The notes beneath the pieces were generated by a model. The model was not told where the DNA came from. It searched no databases and was given only the letters and a program-made list of their open reading frames with translations. 64,000 nt of DNA from positions 2,976,001-3,040,000 of the forward strand of contig CP065366.1 in assembly GCA_023206055.1 (NCBI GenBank), read 5' to 3'. The translations under genes were made by a program, and so were the position numbers. The DNA is from Vibrio cyclitrophicus (GTDB taxonomy: Bacteria > Pseudomonadota > Gammaproteobacteria > Enterobacterales > Vibrionaceae). Positions 44,714 through 53,590 of this stretch are shown here, piece by piece (the stretch's first letter is position 1; each line of letters begins with the position of its first letter).

Positions 44714-45700
44714 ATGGGTTATTTTTTAAGACGTTTGTCATTTTATTTTGTCGCGCTATTAGTTGCAGCGACGTTAAACTTTATTATTCCAAGAGCAATG
44801 CCTGGTGACCCAGTTACCATGATGTTTGCGAACGCTTCTGTTCAAGTTACTCCTGAACGTATTGCTGCAATGAAAGAATTATTAGGCTTCGTTGATGGCG
44901 GCTTATTAGTTCAATACGTGGCGTACATGAAGAACATTCTTAGCTGGGAGCTTGGTACATCAATCCAATTCTACCCACTTTCAGTAAATACACTGCTGGG
45001 TGGTGCATTCGGTTGGTCGCTTTTCTTAGCTGGCACCGCGGTTATTCTTTCTTTCTCTATTGGTTCAATCCTAGGTATTTTCGCAGCATGGAAACGCGGC
45101 AGTAAATACGATGCATTTGTAACTCCAGGGATGCTGATTCTCCAAGCTGTTCCTCAAGTTGTTATTGCCATGATTGCGCTGTTTACCTTCGCAATCGGCT
45201 TGAAATGGTTCCCAACCGGCTACGCCTATACCGCAGGTACGATTCCGGATTGGACAAGCTGGGCATTCATTAAAGATGTCGCTTTCCACGCCTTCTTACC
45301 TTTGCTATGTGCATCTATTGTTCAAATTGGTGGCTTCCTAGTAAACATGCGTAACAACATGATCAACCTGCTAGCTGAAGACTACATCACCATGGCGAAA
45401 GGCAAAGGCTTGAGCGAAAACCGAGTAGTTTTCAACTACGCAGCTCGTAACGCGATGCTACCAAGTGTGACGGCACTTTCGATGTCACTAGGTATGGCAA
45501 TCGGTGGTCAGTTGATTATCGAAATCATCTTTAACTACCCTGGTCTTGGCAGCGTACTTTTCAACGCAATTAACGCTCGTGACTACCAAGTACTGCAAGG
45601 TCAACTGCTTATCATGACGCTATTCATGCTGTTCTTTAACTTAGTTGCAGACATGCTTTACGTTGTTCTTGACCCTCGTCTTCGTAAGGGTGGTAAATAA
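44714..45700 (+). CDS. Chitin-oligosaccharide ABC transporter permease 1
   Basis: A 328-residue DppB-type permease with about six membrane spans. The N terminus MGYFLRRLSFYFVALLVAATLNFIIPRAMPGDPV is typical of the group, and the cytoplasmic EAA-like loop is MAKGKGLSENRVVFNYAARN. With the second permease it forms the channel of the chitin-oligosaccharide importer. The next gene begins 2 bp after its stop, which indicates translational coupling. Peptide transport would be the generic family guess; the operon context argues for (GlcNAc)n. Confidence 0.9.
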   Translation: MGYFLRRLSFYFVALLVAATLNFIIPRAMPGDPVTMMFANASVQVTPERIAAMKELLGFVDGGLLVQYVAYMKNILSWELGTSIQFYPLSVNTLLGGAFGWSLFLAGTAVILSFSIGSILGIFAAWKRGSKYDAFVTPGMLILQAVPQVVIAMIALFTFAIGLKWFPTGYAYTAGTIPDWTSWAFIKDVAFHAFLPLLCASIVQIGGFLVNMRNNMINLLAEDYITMAKGKGLSENRVVFNYAARNAMLPSVTALSMSLGMAIGGQLIIEIIFNYPGLGSVLFNAINARDYQVLQGQLLIMTLFMLFFNLVADMLYVVLDPRLRKGGK

Positions 45701-45702
45701 TC

Positions 45703-46728
45703 ATGAAAGATATTCTAAAACTCATTTGGCGTAACCCGATGGCCCTAACAGGCGTCATCATCCTAAGTATTTTTATTCTTGGTGCTATTGCGGCTCCATT
45801 GATCACAAAACATGTGCCAGACAAGCGTACAGGTAATCCACACGAATACCCTGGCTTCGTGGTTAAGTCTGCACAAACTAACCCTGATGGCTGGGTTGCT
45901 CAAAACCTAGCAGACGATCGTCGTACGTTGATAATGTCTAAGAAGGCAGACCACGTACTGGGGACAACTCGTATGGGTCGTGACGTTTGGTCACAAGTGG
46001 TATACGGCGCACGCGTATCTCTTGCTGTAGGTTTTGGTGCGGGTCTTACCGTATGTTTACTCGCAACAGTGATCGGTGTTTCTGCGGGTTACTTTGGCGG
46101 ACGTGTCGATGATGTTCTGACAGCCGCAATGAATATCATGTTGGTTATTCCTCAATACCCATTACTGTTCGTCGTTGCAGCCTTTATCGGTGAGGCAGGG
46201 CCACTCACCATAACCTTGGTTATCGGCTTTATGTCCTGGGCTTGGGGTGCGCGTGTTGTTCGTTCCCAAACCTTAGCACTGCGCGAAAAAGAGTTTGTAA
46301 AAGCCGCTGAAGTTCTGGGTGAATCTTCATTCCGTATTATCTTCGTAGAGATTCTTCCAAACCTTATCTCTATCGTTGGCGCGAGCTTCATCGGTTCGGT
46401 GATGTACGCAATCATGATGGAAGCAACGATTTCGTTCCTAGGTCTTGGTGACCCGAACACAATCAGCTGGGGCATCATGCTTTACAACGTTCAAACCTCT
46501 TCATCAATGCTGATTGGCGCTTGGTGGGAACTATTGGCTCCTTGTATCGCACTGACACTACTTGTAACTGGTCTTGCTCTACTTAACTTCGCTGTCGATG
46601 AAATTGCCAACCCGCAACTGCGTTCTCACAAAGGCATGAAGCGTTGGAAGAAATTAGCAGCACAAGACAAAGAAGAACGTGAACCAGAACTACCACCACA
46701 AAATGCACTTTGGAGCGGAGATAAATAA
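45703..46728 (+). CDS. Chitin-oligosaccharide ABC transporter permease 2
   Basis: A 341-residue DppC-type permease. The N-terminal span (MALTGVIILSIFILGAIAAP) is followed by a periplasmic stretch, and the GTTRMGRDVWSQVVYGARVS motif is typical of the group. A five-span core with the EAA-like loop KAAEVLGESSFRIIFVEILP follows. The C-terminal tail is unusually long and charged (about residues 310-341, RKLAAQDKEERE-type). It pairs with permease 1, and the ATPase gene starts 2 bp downstream. Confidence 0.9.
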   Translation: MKDILKLIWRNPMALTGVIILSIFILGAIAAPLITKHVPDKRTGNPHEYPGFVVKSAQTNPDGWVAQNLADDRRTLIMSKKADHVLGTTRMGRDVWSQVVYGARVSLAVGFGAGLTVCLLATVIGVSAGYFGGRVDDVLTAAMNIMLVIPQYPLLFVVAAFIGEAGPLTITLVIGFMSWAWGARVVRSQTLALREKEFVKAAEVLGESSFRIIFVEILPNLISIVGASFIGSVMYAIMMEATISFLGLGDPNTISWGIMLYNVQTSSSMLIGAWWELLAPCIALTLLVTGLALLNFAVDEIANPQLRSHKGMKRWKKLAAQDKEEREPELPPQNALWSGDK

Positions 46729-46730
46729 TC

Positions 46731-47714
46731 ATGTCTGAACCACTAATTTCTATCCGCAATTTATGCGTGGATTACATCACAGAGTCTGGCGATGTTCGTG
46801 CGTGTAACAACGTAAGTTTCGACATTGCTCCAGGTGAAGTATTCGGCCTAGCTGGTGAGTCTGGCTGTGGTAAATCAACCGTTGCTTTCTCTCTTATGCG
46901 TCTGCATAAGCCGCCCGCTTACATCAGTGGTGGTGAGGTTATCTTCAATGGTGAGAACATCCTTGAATACAGTGATGACCGTATGCAAGCGTTCCGTTGG
47001 AGCGAGATGTCGATGGTATTCCAGAGTGCGATGAACGCACTCAACCCAGTATTACCAATGGAAGAGCAGTTCTGTGACGTAATTATGCGTCACACCAACA
47101 TGACTCGTGAGCAAGCTAAGCAACGCGCTGAAGGTTTACTTGAAATCGTAGATATTCACCCAAGCCGATTGAGTGACTACCCTCACCAATTCTCTGGCGG
47201 CATGCGTCAGCGCTTGGTTATTGCTATCGCGTTAGCATTGAATCCAAAGCTGATCATTATGGATGAGCCAACGACCGCGCTTGATGTGGTTGTTCAGCGC
47301 GAAATCCTACAAAAGATCTATGCACTGAAAGAAGAATTTGGCTTCTCGATTCTGTTCATCACCCATGACTTGTCATTGATGGTCGAGTTCTCTGACCGCA
47401 TCGGCATCATGTATTCAGGTGAACTTATCGAGGTTGCTAATGCTCAAGATATTCTAGAAAACCCTTACCACCCTTATACCAAAGGGCTGGGAAGTTCTTT
47501 CCCTCCACTAACAGGGCCAAAGACAAAACTAGCGGGCATTCCGGGCAACCCTCTGAACTTGTTAGAGATTCCTGAAGGGTGTCGTTTCCAAGCTCGTTGT
47601 GACCGTGTACATGAAACGTGTACCAAGGTACCAACCAAGCTGCGTTCTATCGACCCGGGGCATTTGTCTAACTGCCACCTGTACGGTGACCCAATAGTAC
47701 AAAGGAAGCTATAG
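46731..47714 (+). CDS. Chitin-oligosaccharide ABC transporter ATP-binding protein 1
   Basis: A 327-residue DppD-type ATPase: Walker A GESGCGKST, signature FSGGMRQR, Walker B KLIIMDEPTTALD and the switch His in FITHDLSL. The C-terminal oligopeptide-transporter extension has a cysteine-rich run (CRFQARCDRVHETC and a later Cys), which in this family can hold an Fe-S cluster. It energises the importer as a heterodimer with the second ATPase. Its stop codon lies at the edge of a three-way structured intercistronic element. Confidence 0.92.
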   Translation: MSEPLISIRNLCVDYITESGDVRACNNVSFDIAPGEVFGLAGESGCGKSTVAFSLMRLHKPPAYISGGEVIFNGENILEYSDDRMQAFRWSEMSMVFQSAMNALNPVLPMEEQFCDVIMRHTNMTREQAKQRAEGLLEIVDIHPSRLSDYPHQFSGGMRQRLVIAIALALNPKLIIMDEPTTALDVVVQREILQKIYALKEEFGFSILFITHDLSLMVEFSDRIGIMYSGELIEVANAQDILENPYHPYTKGLGSSFPPLTGPKTKLAGIPGNPLNLLEIPEGCRFQARCDRVHETCTKVPTKLRSIDPGHLSNCHLYGDPIVQRKL

Positions 47715-47773
47715 CTTGCACGCTGATTCAGCGTGAATAACGAATAAGGCGGCTCGACCGCCGAAATGCAAGC
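47714..47773 (+). promoter_or_regulatory. Three-way-junction-like intercistronic element between the two ATPase genes
   Basis: The outer stem GCTTGCA (47714-47720)/TGCAAGC (47767-47773) closes two hairpins: CGCTG-ATT-CAGCG (47721-47733) and GGCGG-CTCGA-CCGCC (47748-47762). It starts at the last base of the upstream stop codon and ends about 28 nt before the next ATG. There is no T-run. Confidence 0.55.
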
Positions 47774-47801
47774 AAAGCGAATAAGGATTCTGGAGACAAT
47801 T

Positions 47802-48797
47802 ATGAGCAAAGATTTCGGTCAATTATTGGTAGAAGGCAAGAATGTCGTAAAAGACTTCCCAATAAGCAGTACCACAATTCAAACCCCAATGATGCGTGCG
47901 ATTAACGACGTGTCATTCAAGATGTACAAAAGCCGCGGCCTAGCTGTCGTTGGTGAGTCTGGTTCAGGTAAATCAACAACAGCAAAAATGATCGCAAAAA
48001 TGTACGCGCCTTCGGGCGGTACGATCGAATACAAAGGCCGTGATATCCAAGAGATCTCAAGCAGAAAAGATCTTATGCATTACCGTGAAGGCGTGCAAAT
48101 GGTATGGCAAGACCCGTTTGGTTCCCTAAACCCAACACATAACATCTTCCACCATATTGCTCGACCATTGTTGATCCACAAAAAAGTATCTCCAGGTAAC
48201 AAGAAAGAGTTACAGGAGCGTGTGTACGATCTTCTAGAGCAAGTTGGCTTAGTACCACCACAAGCAACGGCAGAGAAGTACCCTCACCAACTCTCTGGTG
48301 GTCAGCGTCAACGTGTCAACCTAGCTCGTAATATCGCAGTAGGTGCAGAAGTTGTATTAGCCGATGAACCTACGTCAATGCTTGATGTATCGATTCGTGC
48401 TGGTGTTTTAAACCTAATGGAAGAGATGAAATTTGAGAAGCAAATGTCTCTTCTTTACATCACTCACGATATCGCAACCGCTCGTTACATCGCTGAAGAT
48501 CTTTCAGTGATGTACGTAGGACACATGGTGGAATGGGGCGATACCGATGACGTTATTGCTAACCCTCAACACCCTTACACTCAGCTATTGGTTTCGGCAG
48601 TTCCAGATCCTAAGAAATCGATCCACGAGAAACTGGCAGGTAACAAAGGGGAAATCCCTCTTTGGACACCAGTCTCAGCGGGTTGCCCATTTGCAGGTCG
48701 TTGTACTCATGCCATGGATAAGTGTAAAGAGCAGTTACCAGGCGTGACTCAATTAGCCGATAACCACTTTGTTCGTTGTTACCTACACGAAAGCTAA
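47802..48797 (+). CDS. Chitin-oligosaccharide ABC transporter ATP-binding protein 2
   Basis: A 331-residue DppF-type ATPase: Walker A GESGSGKST, signature LSGGQRQR, Walker B VVLADEPTSMLD and YITHDIAT. A Cys-containing C-terminal extension follows (CPFAGRCTHAMDKC). I start at 47802 (MSKDFGQLLVEGK), with GGAGA upstream; an in-frame ATG at 47766 lies in the structured spacer and would add 12 unlikely residues. It completes the five-gene importer (binding protein, two permeases, two ATPases). Confidence 0.92.
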   Translation: MSKDFGQLLVEGKNVVKDFPISSTTIQTPMMRAINDVSFKMYKSRGLAVVGESGSGKSTTAKMIAKMYAPSGGTIEYKGRDIQEISSRKDLMHYREGVQMVWQDPFGSLNPTHNIFHHIARPLLIHKKVSPGNKKELQERVYDLLEQVGLVPPQATAEKYPHQLSGGQRQRVNLARNIAVGAEVVLADEPTSMLDVSIRAGVLNLMEEMKFEKQMSLLYITHDIATARYIAEDLSVMYVGHMVEWGDTDDVIANPQHPYTQLLVSAVPDPKKSIHEKLAGNKGEIPLWTPVSAGCPFAGRCTHAMDKCKEQLPGVTQLADNHFVRCYLHES

Positions 48798-48895
48798 ACA
48801 TTAAGACTGAGTTAGGGTCTGCGGGCCCTAACTATTTATATCCAAACCAATTCAGGTACCTAGCCAAAAGAAACTAGGACCTTTGGAGAACATTG

Positions 48896-50617
48896 ATGCT
48901 GTTATTGACCAACCATATTGGCTACGAATCTTCGGCTCCCAAGCAGGCGATCTTACAAACTAAAAAGGCTCGTTTATCGAGTACGACTGCACTTTTGGTG
49001 TGTGCCGACAACCACATTACTGTGGGCAACTTTGATGTTGTAAAACAAGGCCGCGTAGCAAACTGGCATCAAGGACAATTCTTCACAATCGATTTCAGTT
49101 CATTTACCGAATCCGGTCGCTACTACCTGCGCTTTGATAACCTACGCTCAGAAGTGTTTGAGATTGGCAGCAACCTACTAATGAACCACACCTTTTCTGA
49201 TGTGCTTCATTACTTCAAGTCTCAACGTTGTGGCGGCACTTTTGACAAGAAAGATCGACAAGCACAAATTCTCGGCACCGACAGATACGTCGATGTCCAC
49301 GGTGGTTGGTACGATGCATCAGGTGATGTAAGCAAGTACTTTAGCCACCTGTCTTATGGCAACTACCTCAACCCACAACAGATTCCTATGGTTGTTTGGA
49401 ACATGCTTAAAAGCGTGCGCTTAACTAGCGACAATTCAGACTTCCCTAAATTCTCCATGACTCGCCTAACAGAAGAAGCGCTATTCGGTGCTGATTTCTT
49501 GGTTCGTATGCAAGACGCGGCTGGATACTTCTATATGACAGTATTCGACAAGTGGAGTAAAGACATCAACCAACGCGACATCTGCGCGTACGCCACTCAA
49601 GAAGGCCATAAGTCAACAGACTTACAAGCAGGCTATCGACAAGGTGCAGGTGTTGCTATTGCTGCATTAGCCGCAGCTTCCGAGCTTGAGGTTTCAGGTA
49701 GCTACTCTAGCCAAACCTATCTTGATACCGCAACCAAAGGTTACTGGCATCTCAAAGAATACAACCTGCAATACCTAAACGATGGTGAAGAGAACATCAT
49801 CGATGAGTATTGCGCCCTACTCGCAGCCAATGAGCTGTACCGAGTAACACAAGACGGACAATATCTTTCAGAAGCAAGAACTTGGGCGAATCGTTTAATC
49901 TCTCGCCAACAGTCAGATGACTCATTTGAGCACTTCTGGTCAGCTAACTCTGATGGCTCTCGTCCCTATTTCCATGCAGCTGAAGCTGGCCTTCCAGTGA
50001 TTGCGCTATGCGAATACATAGATAATGAAACCGATACAGAGCTGAAAGAACGAGCTCGCACGGTTGTTGAACAAGCCTGTCAATTCGAAATCAATATTAC
50101 CGACAAAGTCATCAATCCATTTGGCTACCCAAGACAATACGTTAAGTCTGTCGATGGTGATAAGCGTGATGCCTTCTTTGTCGCTCAACAGAACGAAACA
50201 GGCTACTGGTGGCAAGGTGAAAACGCTCGTCTTGGCTCAATTGCGACCATGGCATACTTAGTTCAACCACACATTAAAGATGCCGATCTTCAAAAGCGCT
50301 TAATCCAGCTTTCACAAAACAGCCTTGATTGGATTTTAGGATTGAATCCTTACCATATGTGTATGCTCGATGGTCATGGCCATAACAACCTAGATTACCT
50401 ACCTCAGCTTGGTTTCTTTAATGCGAAAGGTGGGGTCTGCAACGGCATCACGGCGGGCTTTGACGATGAACAAGACATCGCATTCAATCCACCGGCTCAA
50501 ATAGATGACATGCTACAAAACTGGCGTTGGGGTGAACAATGGATCCCTCATGGGGCGTGGTATTTGCTAGCAACGGCTGCGCAGTTCAACTTCCTAGCGC
50601 AAAGTAAGGAGCAATAA
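48896..50617 (+). CDS. Glycoside hydrolase family 9 enzyme of the chitin operon
   Basis: A 573-residue GH9 protein without signal peptide, so cytoplasmic. The N-terminal Ig-like domain (about residues 1-85, ending RSEVFEIGS) precedes an (alpha/alpha)6 catalytic domain with the Asp motif HGGWYDASGD. Although GH9 is known for endoglucanases, orthologues from Vibrionaceae chitin operons have been reported as exo-beta-D-glucosaminidases acting on GlcN-containing disaccharides. The next gene is a glucosamine-type kinase, which fits. I start at the ATG at 48896, with GGAG nine bases upstream; a TTG lies one codon before. The kinase starts 2 bp after the stop. Confidence 0.85.
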   Translation: MLLLTNHIGYESSAPKQAILQTKKARLSSTTALLVCADNHITVGNFDVVKQGRVANWHQGQFFTIDFSSFTESGRYYLRFDNLRSEVFEIGSNLLMNHTFSDVLHYFKSQRCGGTFDKKDRQAQILGTDRYVDVHGGWYDASGDVSKYFSHLSYGNYLNPQQIPMVVWNMLKSVRLTSDNSDFPKFSMTRLTEEALFGADFLVRMQDAAGYFYMTVFDKWSKDINQRDICAYATQEGHKSTDLQAGYRQGAGVAIAALAAASELEVSGSYSSQTYLDTATKGYWHLKEYNLQYLNDGEENIIDEYCALLAANELYRVTQDGQYLSEARTWANRLISRQQSDDSFEHFWSANSDGSRPYFHAAEAGLPVIALCEYIDNETDTELKERARTVVEQACQFEINITDKVINPFGYPRQYVKSVDGDKRDAFFVAQQNETGYWWQGENARLGSIATMAYLVQPHIKDADLQKRLIQLSQNSLDWILGLNPYHMCMLDGHGHNNLDYLPQLGFFNAKGGVCNGITAGFDDEQDIAFNPPAQIDDMLQNWRWGEQWIPHGAWYLLATAAQFNFLAQSKEQ

Positions 50618-50619
50618 TC

Positions 50620-51504
50620 ATGACTCTTTACTACATAGGTATTGATGGTGGAGGCACTTCTTGCCGAGCTCGAATCAGAGATGACCAAGGCAACCTGATT
50701 GGTGAAGCTAAGAGCGGTAGTGCCAACATCCTTTTGGGTGTTGATGTGGCGATGAACTCTATTATTGATGCGATTACTCAAGCGGCTCAGCAAGGGCAAC
50801 TAGACTCAAATCATTTTTTAAATATGCATGTCGGCCTTGCACTGGCTGGCGCTGAGCAAAAATCGGCATGGTTCGACTTCATGGTTCAATCACACCCTTT
50901 CGCAAGTATGACGCTCAACACTGACGCTTACGGTGCTTGTATTGGTGCCCACAATGGCCAAAACGGCGCGATCATGATTGGTGGAACTGGCTCATGCGGC
51001 ATCTACCTACAAGATGGTGAGCAGCACGTCGTTGGTGGTCGTGAATTCCCAATTTCAGACCAAGGCGGCGGTGCAGTGATGGGCCTTCGCTTGATTCAAC
51101 AAGTCCTGTTAGCAGAAGACGGTATTCGCAGCAAAACCCCACTGACTCAGCATGTTATGAATCACTTTAATAATGATGTGGATGCGATTGTGGCGTGGTC
51201 GAAAGGCGCGATTCCAAAGGATTACGGTCAATTCTCACCTGTCATTTTTCAACTCGCTAACGAAGGCGATGAGCTGGCTATCGAGATGCTCAAGCAAACC
51301 GCAGCTGATATCGAAATGTTTGTACTAGCACTGCATAGCAAAGGTGCGGACAAGGTATGCCTGATGGGCAGTATCGCTGAGCGCATTCTCAACTGGCTAT
51401 CACCACCAGTACAACAATGGATCGTTGAACCTCAATTTGACGCTATTGAAGGCGCATTGATGTTTGCCGGAAAACCACAACACAACTTGTATCAACAGGC
51501 TTAG
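50620..51504 (+). CDS. gspK: Glucosamine/N-acetylglucosamine kinase (BadF/BadG family)
   Basis: A 294-residue sugar kinase of the BadF/BadG/BcrA ATPase fold (ASKHA superfamily). The phosphate-1 loop is YYIGIDGGGTSCRARI and the phosphate-2 loop is MIGGTGSCGIYL. GREFPISDQGGGAVMG resembles the N-acetylglucosamine kinase region, and the adenosine loop is CLMGSIAERI. V. cholerae has a glucosamine-specific kinase, GspK, that I recall from the same operon position, so phosphorylation of free GlcN released by the GH9 enzyme is likely. GlcNAc as an additional substrate cannot be excluded. Confidence 0.82.
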   Translation: MTLYYIGIDGGGTSCRARIRDDQGNLIGEAKSGSANILLGVDVAMNSIIDAITQAAQQGQLDSNHFLNMHVGLALAGAEQKSAWFDFMVQSHPFASMTLNTDAYGACIGAHNGQNGAIMIGGTGSCGIYLQDGEQHVVGGREFPISDQGGGAVMGLRLIQQVLLAEDGIRSKTPLTQHVMNHFNNDVDAIVAWSKGAIPKDYGQFSPVIFQLANEGDELAIEMLKQTAADIEMFVLALHSKGADKVCLMGSIAERILNWLSPPVQQWIVEPQFDAIEGALMFAGKPQHNLYQQA

Positions 51505-51516
51505 CAGGGAAGTTAT

Positions 51517-53463
51517 ATGAATTATCGCATCGACTTAGCTGTTCTTTCTGAACAAAAAAATAACTGCCGATTTGGCCTTACGGTACATAACTTAAGTGAC
51601 CTCGACGTAAAAGATTGGTCTCTGCACTTTGCGTTTGATCGATTCATCCTTCCAGAGAGTTTATCGCAAGGCGAACTGACTCAAGTTGGCAGTTTTTGTT
51701 CGTTCAAACCAAGTTCGTCAGTGTTAAAAGCGAACAACCATTACTACCTTGAATTCAGCATTCAAAGCGCCCCATTCCGTTTTTATTCTGACGGTCTAAA
51801 CGATGCCTTTATCCAAACGCATCACAAAGGCGAAACGTCAGTGTTACCTGTCGCGATATCACCGATAGTTCTAGCTTCACCATACCGTGAACGCAATCAG
51901 ATACCTAAAGTGAATGCTGCTGAGGTTGCATTGATTCCTCAACCGAACCAGATCGAAATTAAGCAAGGTAGCTTCGCACTAAACAGCGAATGTAAGATTG
52001 AGGTTCAATCTCACCTTGCAGATAAAGCCGTCTCTTGGCTGCAACAAGAATTACTTTCTACCTTTGAACTGTCGATTTCGAATCAGCTTTCAACTGAATT
52101 TTCAAAAGACGAAAGCGGCGATATTCTATTTCGCAGCAACCCGACGTTAGACGAAGCCGAGTACAAGCTCACCGTCACAGCACAGCAGATCATGGTTGAA
52201 TCAGGCAGCCAGTCTGGCTTCACACACGCCGTGGCAAGCTTGATTCAGTTGGTACAACAACTGGATGCCGAGAACTTCTCTATTCCATGTTGCAAAATCG
52301 CCGATCAACCTCGTTTCAAATACCGAGGCATGATGTTGGACTGCGCTCGTCACTTCCACTCTGTAGAGCAAGTTAAGCGTTTAATCAATCAACTGGCACA
52401 CTACAAATTCAACGTATTTCATTGGCACCTAACTGACGATGAAGGTTGGAGAATTGAGATTAAGAGCCTGCCTCAGCTGACGGATATCGGCGCTTGGCGT
52501 GGCCCTGACCATGCATTAGAACCGCAATACACACACCTTGCTGACAACTATGGCGGCTTCTACACGCAACAACAAATTCGTGAAGTCATTGAATACGCAG
52601 GGCAGCGCAGTATCACGGTTATTCCTGAAATCGATATCCCAGGACACTGCCGCGCCGCAATAAAGTCACTGCCTAACATGCTAGTAGAGCAAGCAGACAC
52701 CACACAATATAAGAGTATTCAGCACTACAACGACAACGTGCTAAATCCAGGTTTACCAGGTACTTACCAATTCTTAGATGCGGTTATTGAAGAAGTCGCA
52801 GAACTATTCCCTAGCGAATTGATTCACATGGGCGCAGACGAAGTACCACCGGGCGTGTGGACTAACAGCCCTGCCGCTCAAGCGCTGATGAAAGAGCACC
52901 AATACCAAGACAGCAAAGACTTGCAAGGTCACCTATTCCGCTATGCCGAAAATAAGCTTAAACAACTCGGAAAACGCATGGTGGGCTGGGAAGAAGCACA
53001 GCACGGCGACAAGGTGAGTAAAGAGACCATCATCTACTCGTGGCTCAGCGAAGAAGCCGCTGTGAACTGTGCTCGCCAAGGCTTTGATGTGGTACTGCAA
53101 CCGGCACAGTTTACCTATCTCGACATGACCCAAGATTATGCACCGGAAGAACCGGGCGTCGATTGGGCTGCCGTTATCCCATTAGAACAAGCTTATACCT
53201 ACGAAGCGCTTGCTGAGATATCCGACACCGACCCAATTCGTAAGCGGATCCGCGGAATTCAGTGTGCTTTATGGTGTGAGATCGTCACCAACCAAAAGCG
53301 TATGGATTACATGGTATTTCCAAGAATTAGCGCTTTAGCTGAAGGATGTTGGACACATAAAAACAACCGAAACTGGCTAGATTACCTGTCTCGCCTAAAG
53401 GGTCACTTGCCGCTACTCGACAGGCTCAATGTCGATTATCGCAACCCTTGGAAAGCTGAATAA
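51517..53463 (+). CDS. Beta-N-acetylhexosaminidase (GH20), cytoplasmic
   Basis: A 648-residue GH20 enzyme that removes GlcNAc from the non-reducing end of chitin oligosaccharides. There is no signal peptide, so it acts on imported sugars. An N-terminal beta domain and a GH20b-like domain (LIPQPNQIEIKQGSF) lead into the catalytic barrel, which begins near FKYRGMMLDCARHFHS. The catalytic pair is Asp441-Glu442 (HMGADEVPPGVW), with Asp assisting substrate-assisted catalysis. It lies 12 bp after the kinase gene and completes the glycosidase part of the operon. Confidence 0.94.
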   Translation: MNYRIDLAVLSEQKNNCRFGLTVHNLSDLDVKDWSLHFAFDRFILPESLSQGELTQVGSFCSFKPSSSVLKANNHYYLEFSIQSAPFRFYSDGLNDAFIQTHHKGETSVLPVAISPIVLASPYRERNQIPKVNAAEVALIPQPNQIEIKQGSFALNSECKIEVQSHLADKAVSWLQQELLSTFELSISNQLSTEFSKDESGDILFRSNPTLDEAEYKLTVTAQQIMVESGSQSGFTHAVASLIQLVQQLDAENFSIPCCKIADQPRFKYRGMMLDCARHFHSVEQVKRLINQLAHYKFNVFHWHLTDDEGWRIEIKSLPQLTDIGAWRGPDHALEPQYTHLADNYGGFYTQQQIREVIEYAGQRSITVIPEIDIPGHCRAAIKSLPNMLVEQADTTQYKSIQHYNDNVLNPGLPGTYQFLDAVIEEVAELFPSELIHMGADEVPPGVWTNSPAAQALMKEHQYQDSKDLQGHLFRYAENKLKQLGKRMVGWEEAQHGDKVSKETIIYSWLSEEAAVNCARQGFDVVLQPAQFTYLDMTQDYAPEEPGVDWAAVIPLEQAYTYEALAEISDTDPIRKRIRGIQCALWCEIVTNQKRMDYMVFPRISALAEGCWTHKNNRNWLDYLSRLKGHLPLLDRLNVDYRNPWKAE

Positions 53464-53590
53464 GACAAAACCACAGCACACTTCCATCAAGTGATTGCTG
53501 ACTCAAATTAAGGTGCTCAGTCTAATAAAACTCAGCATCACTATTTAAAAATTAGCTGCATAGATGCAGTTTGTTAAAAAGGAAATGACA

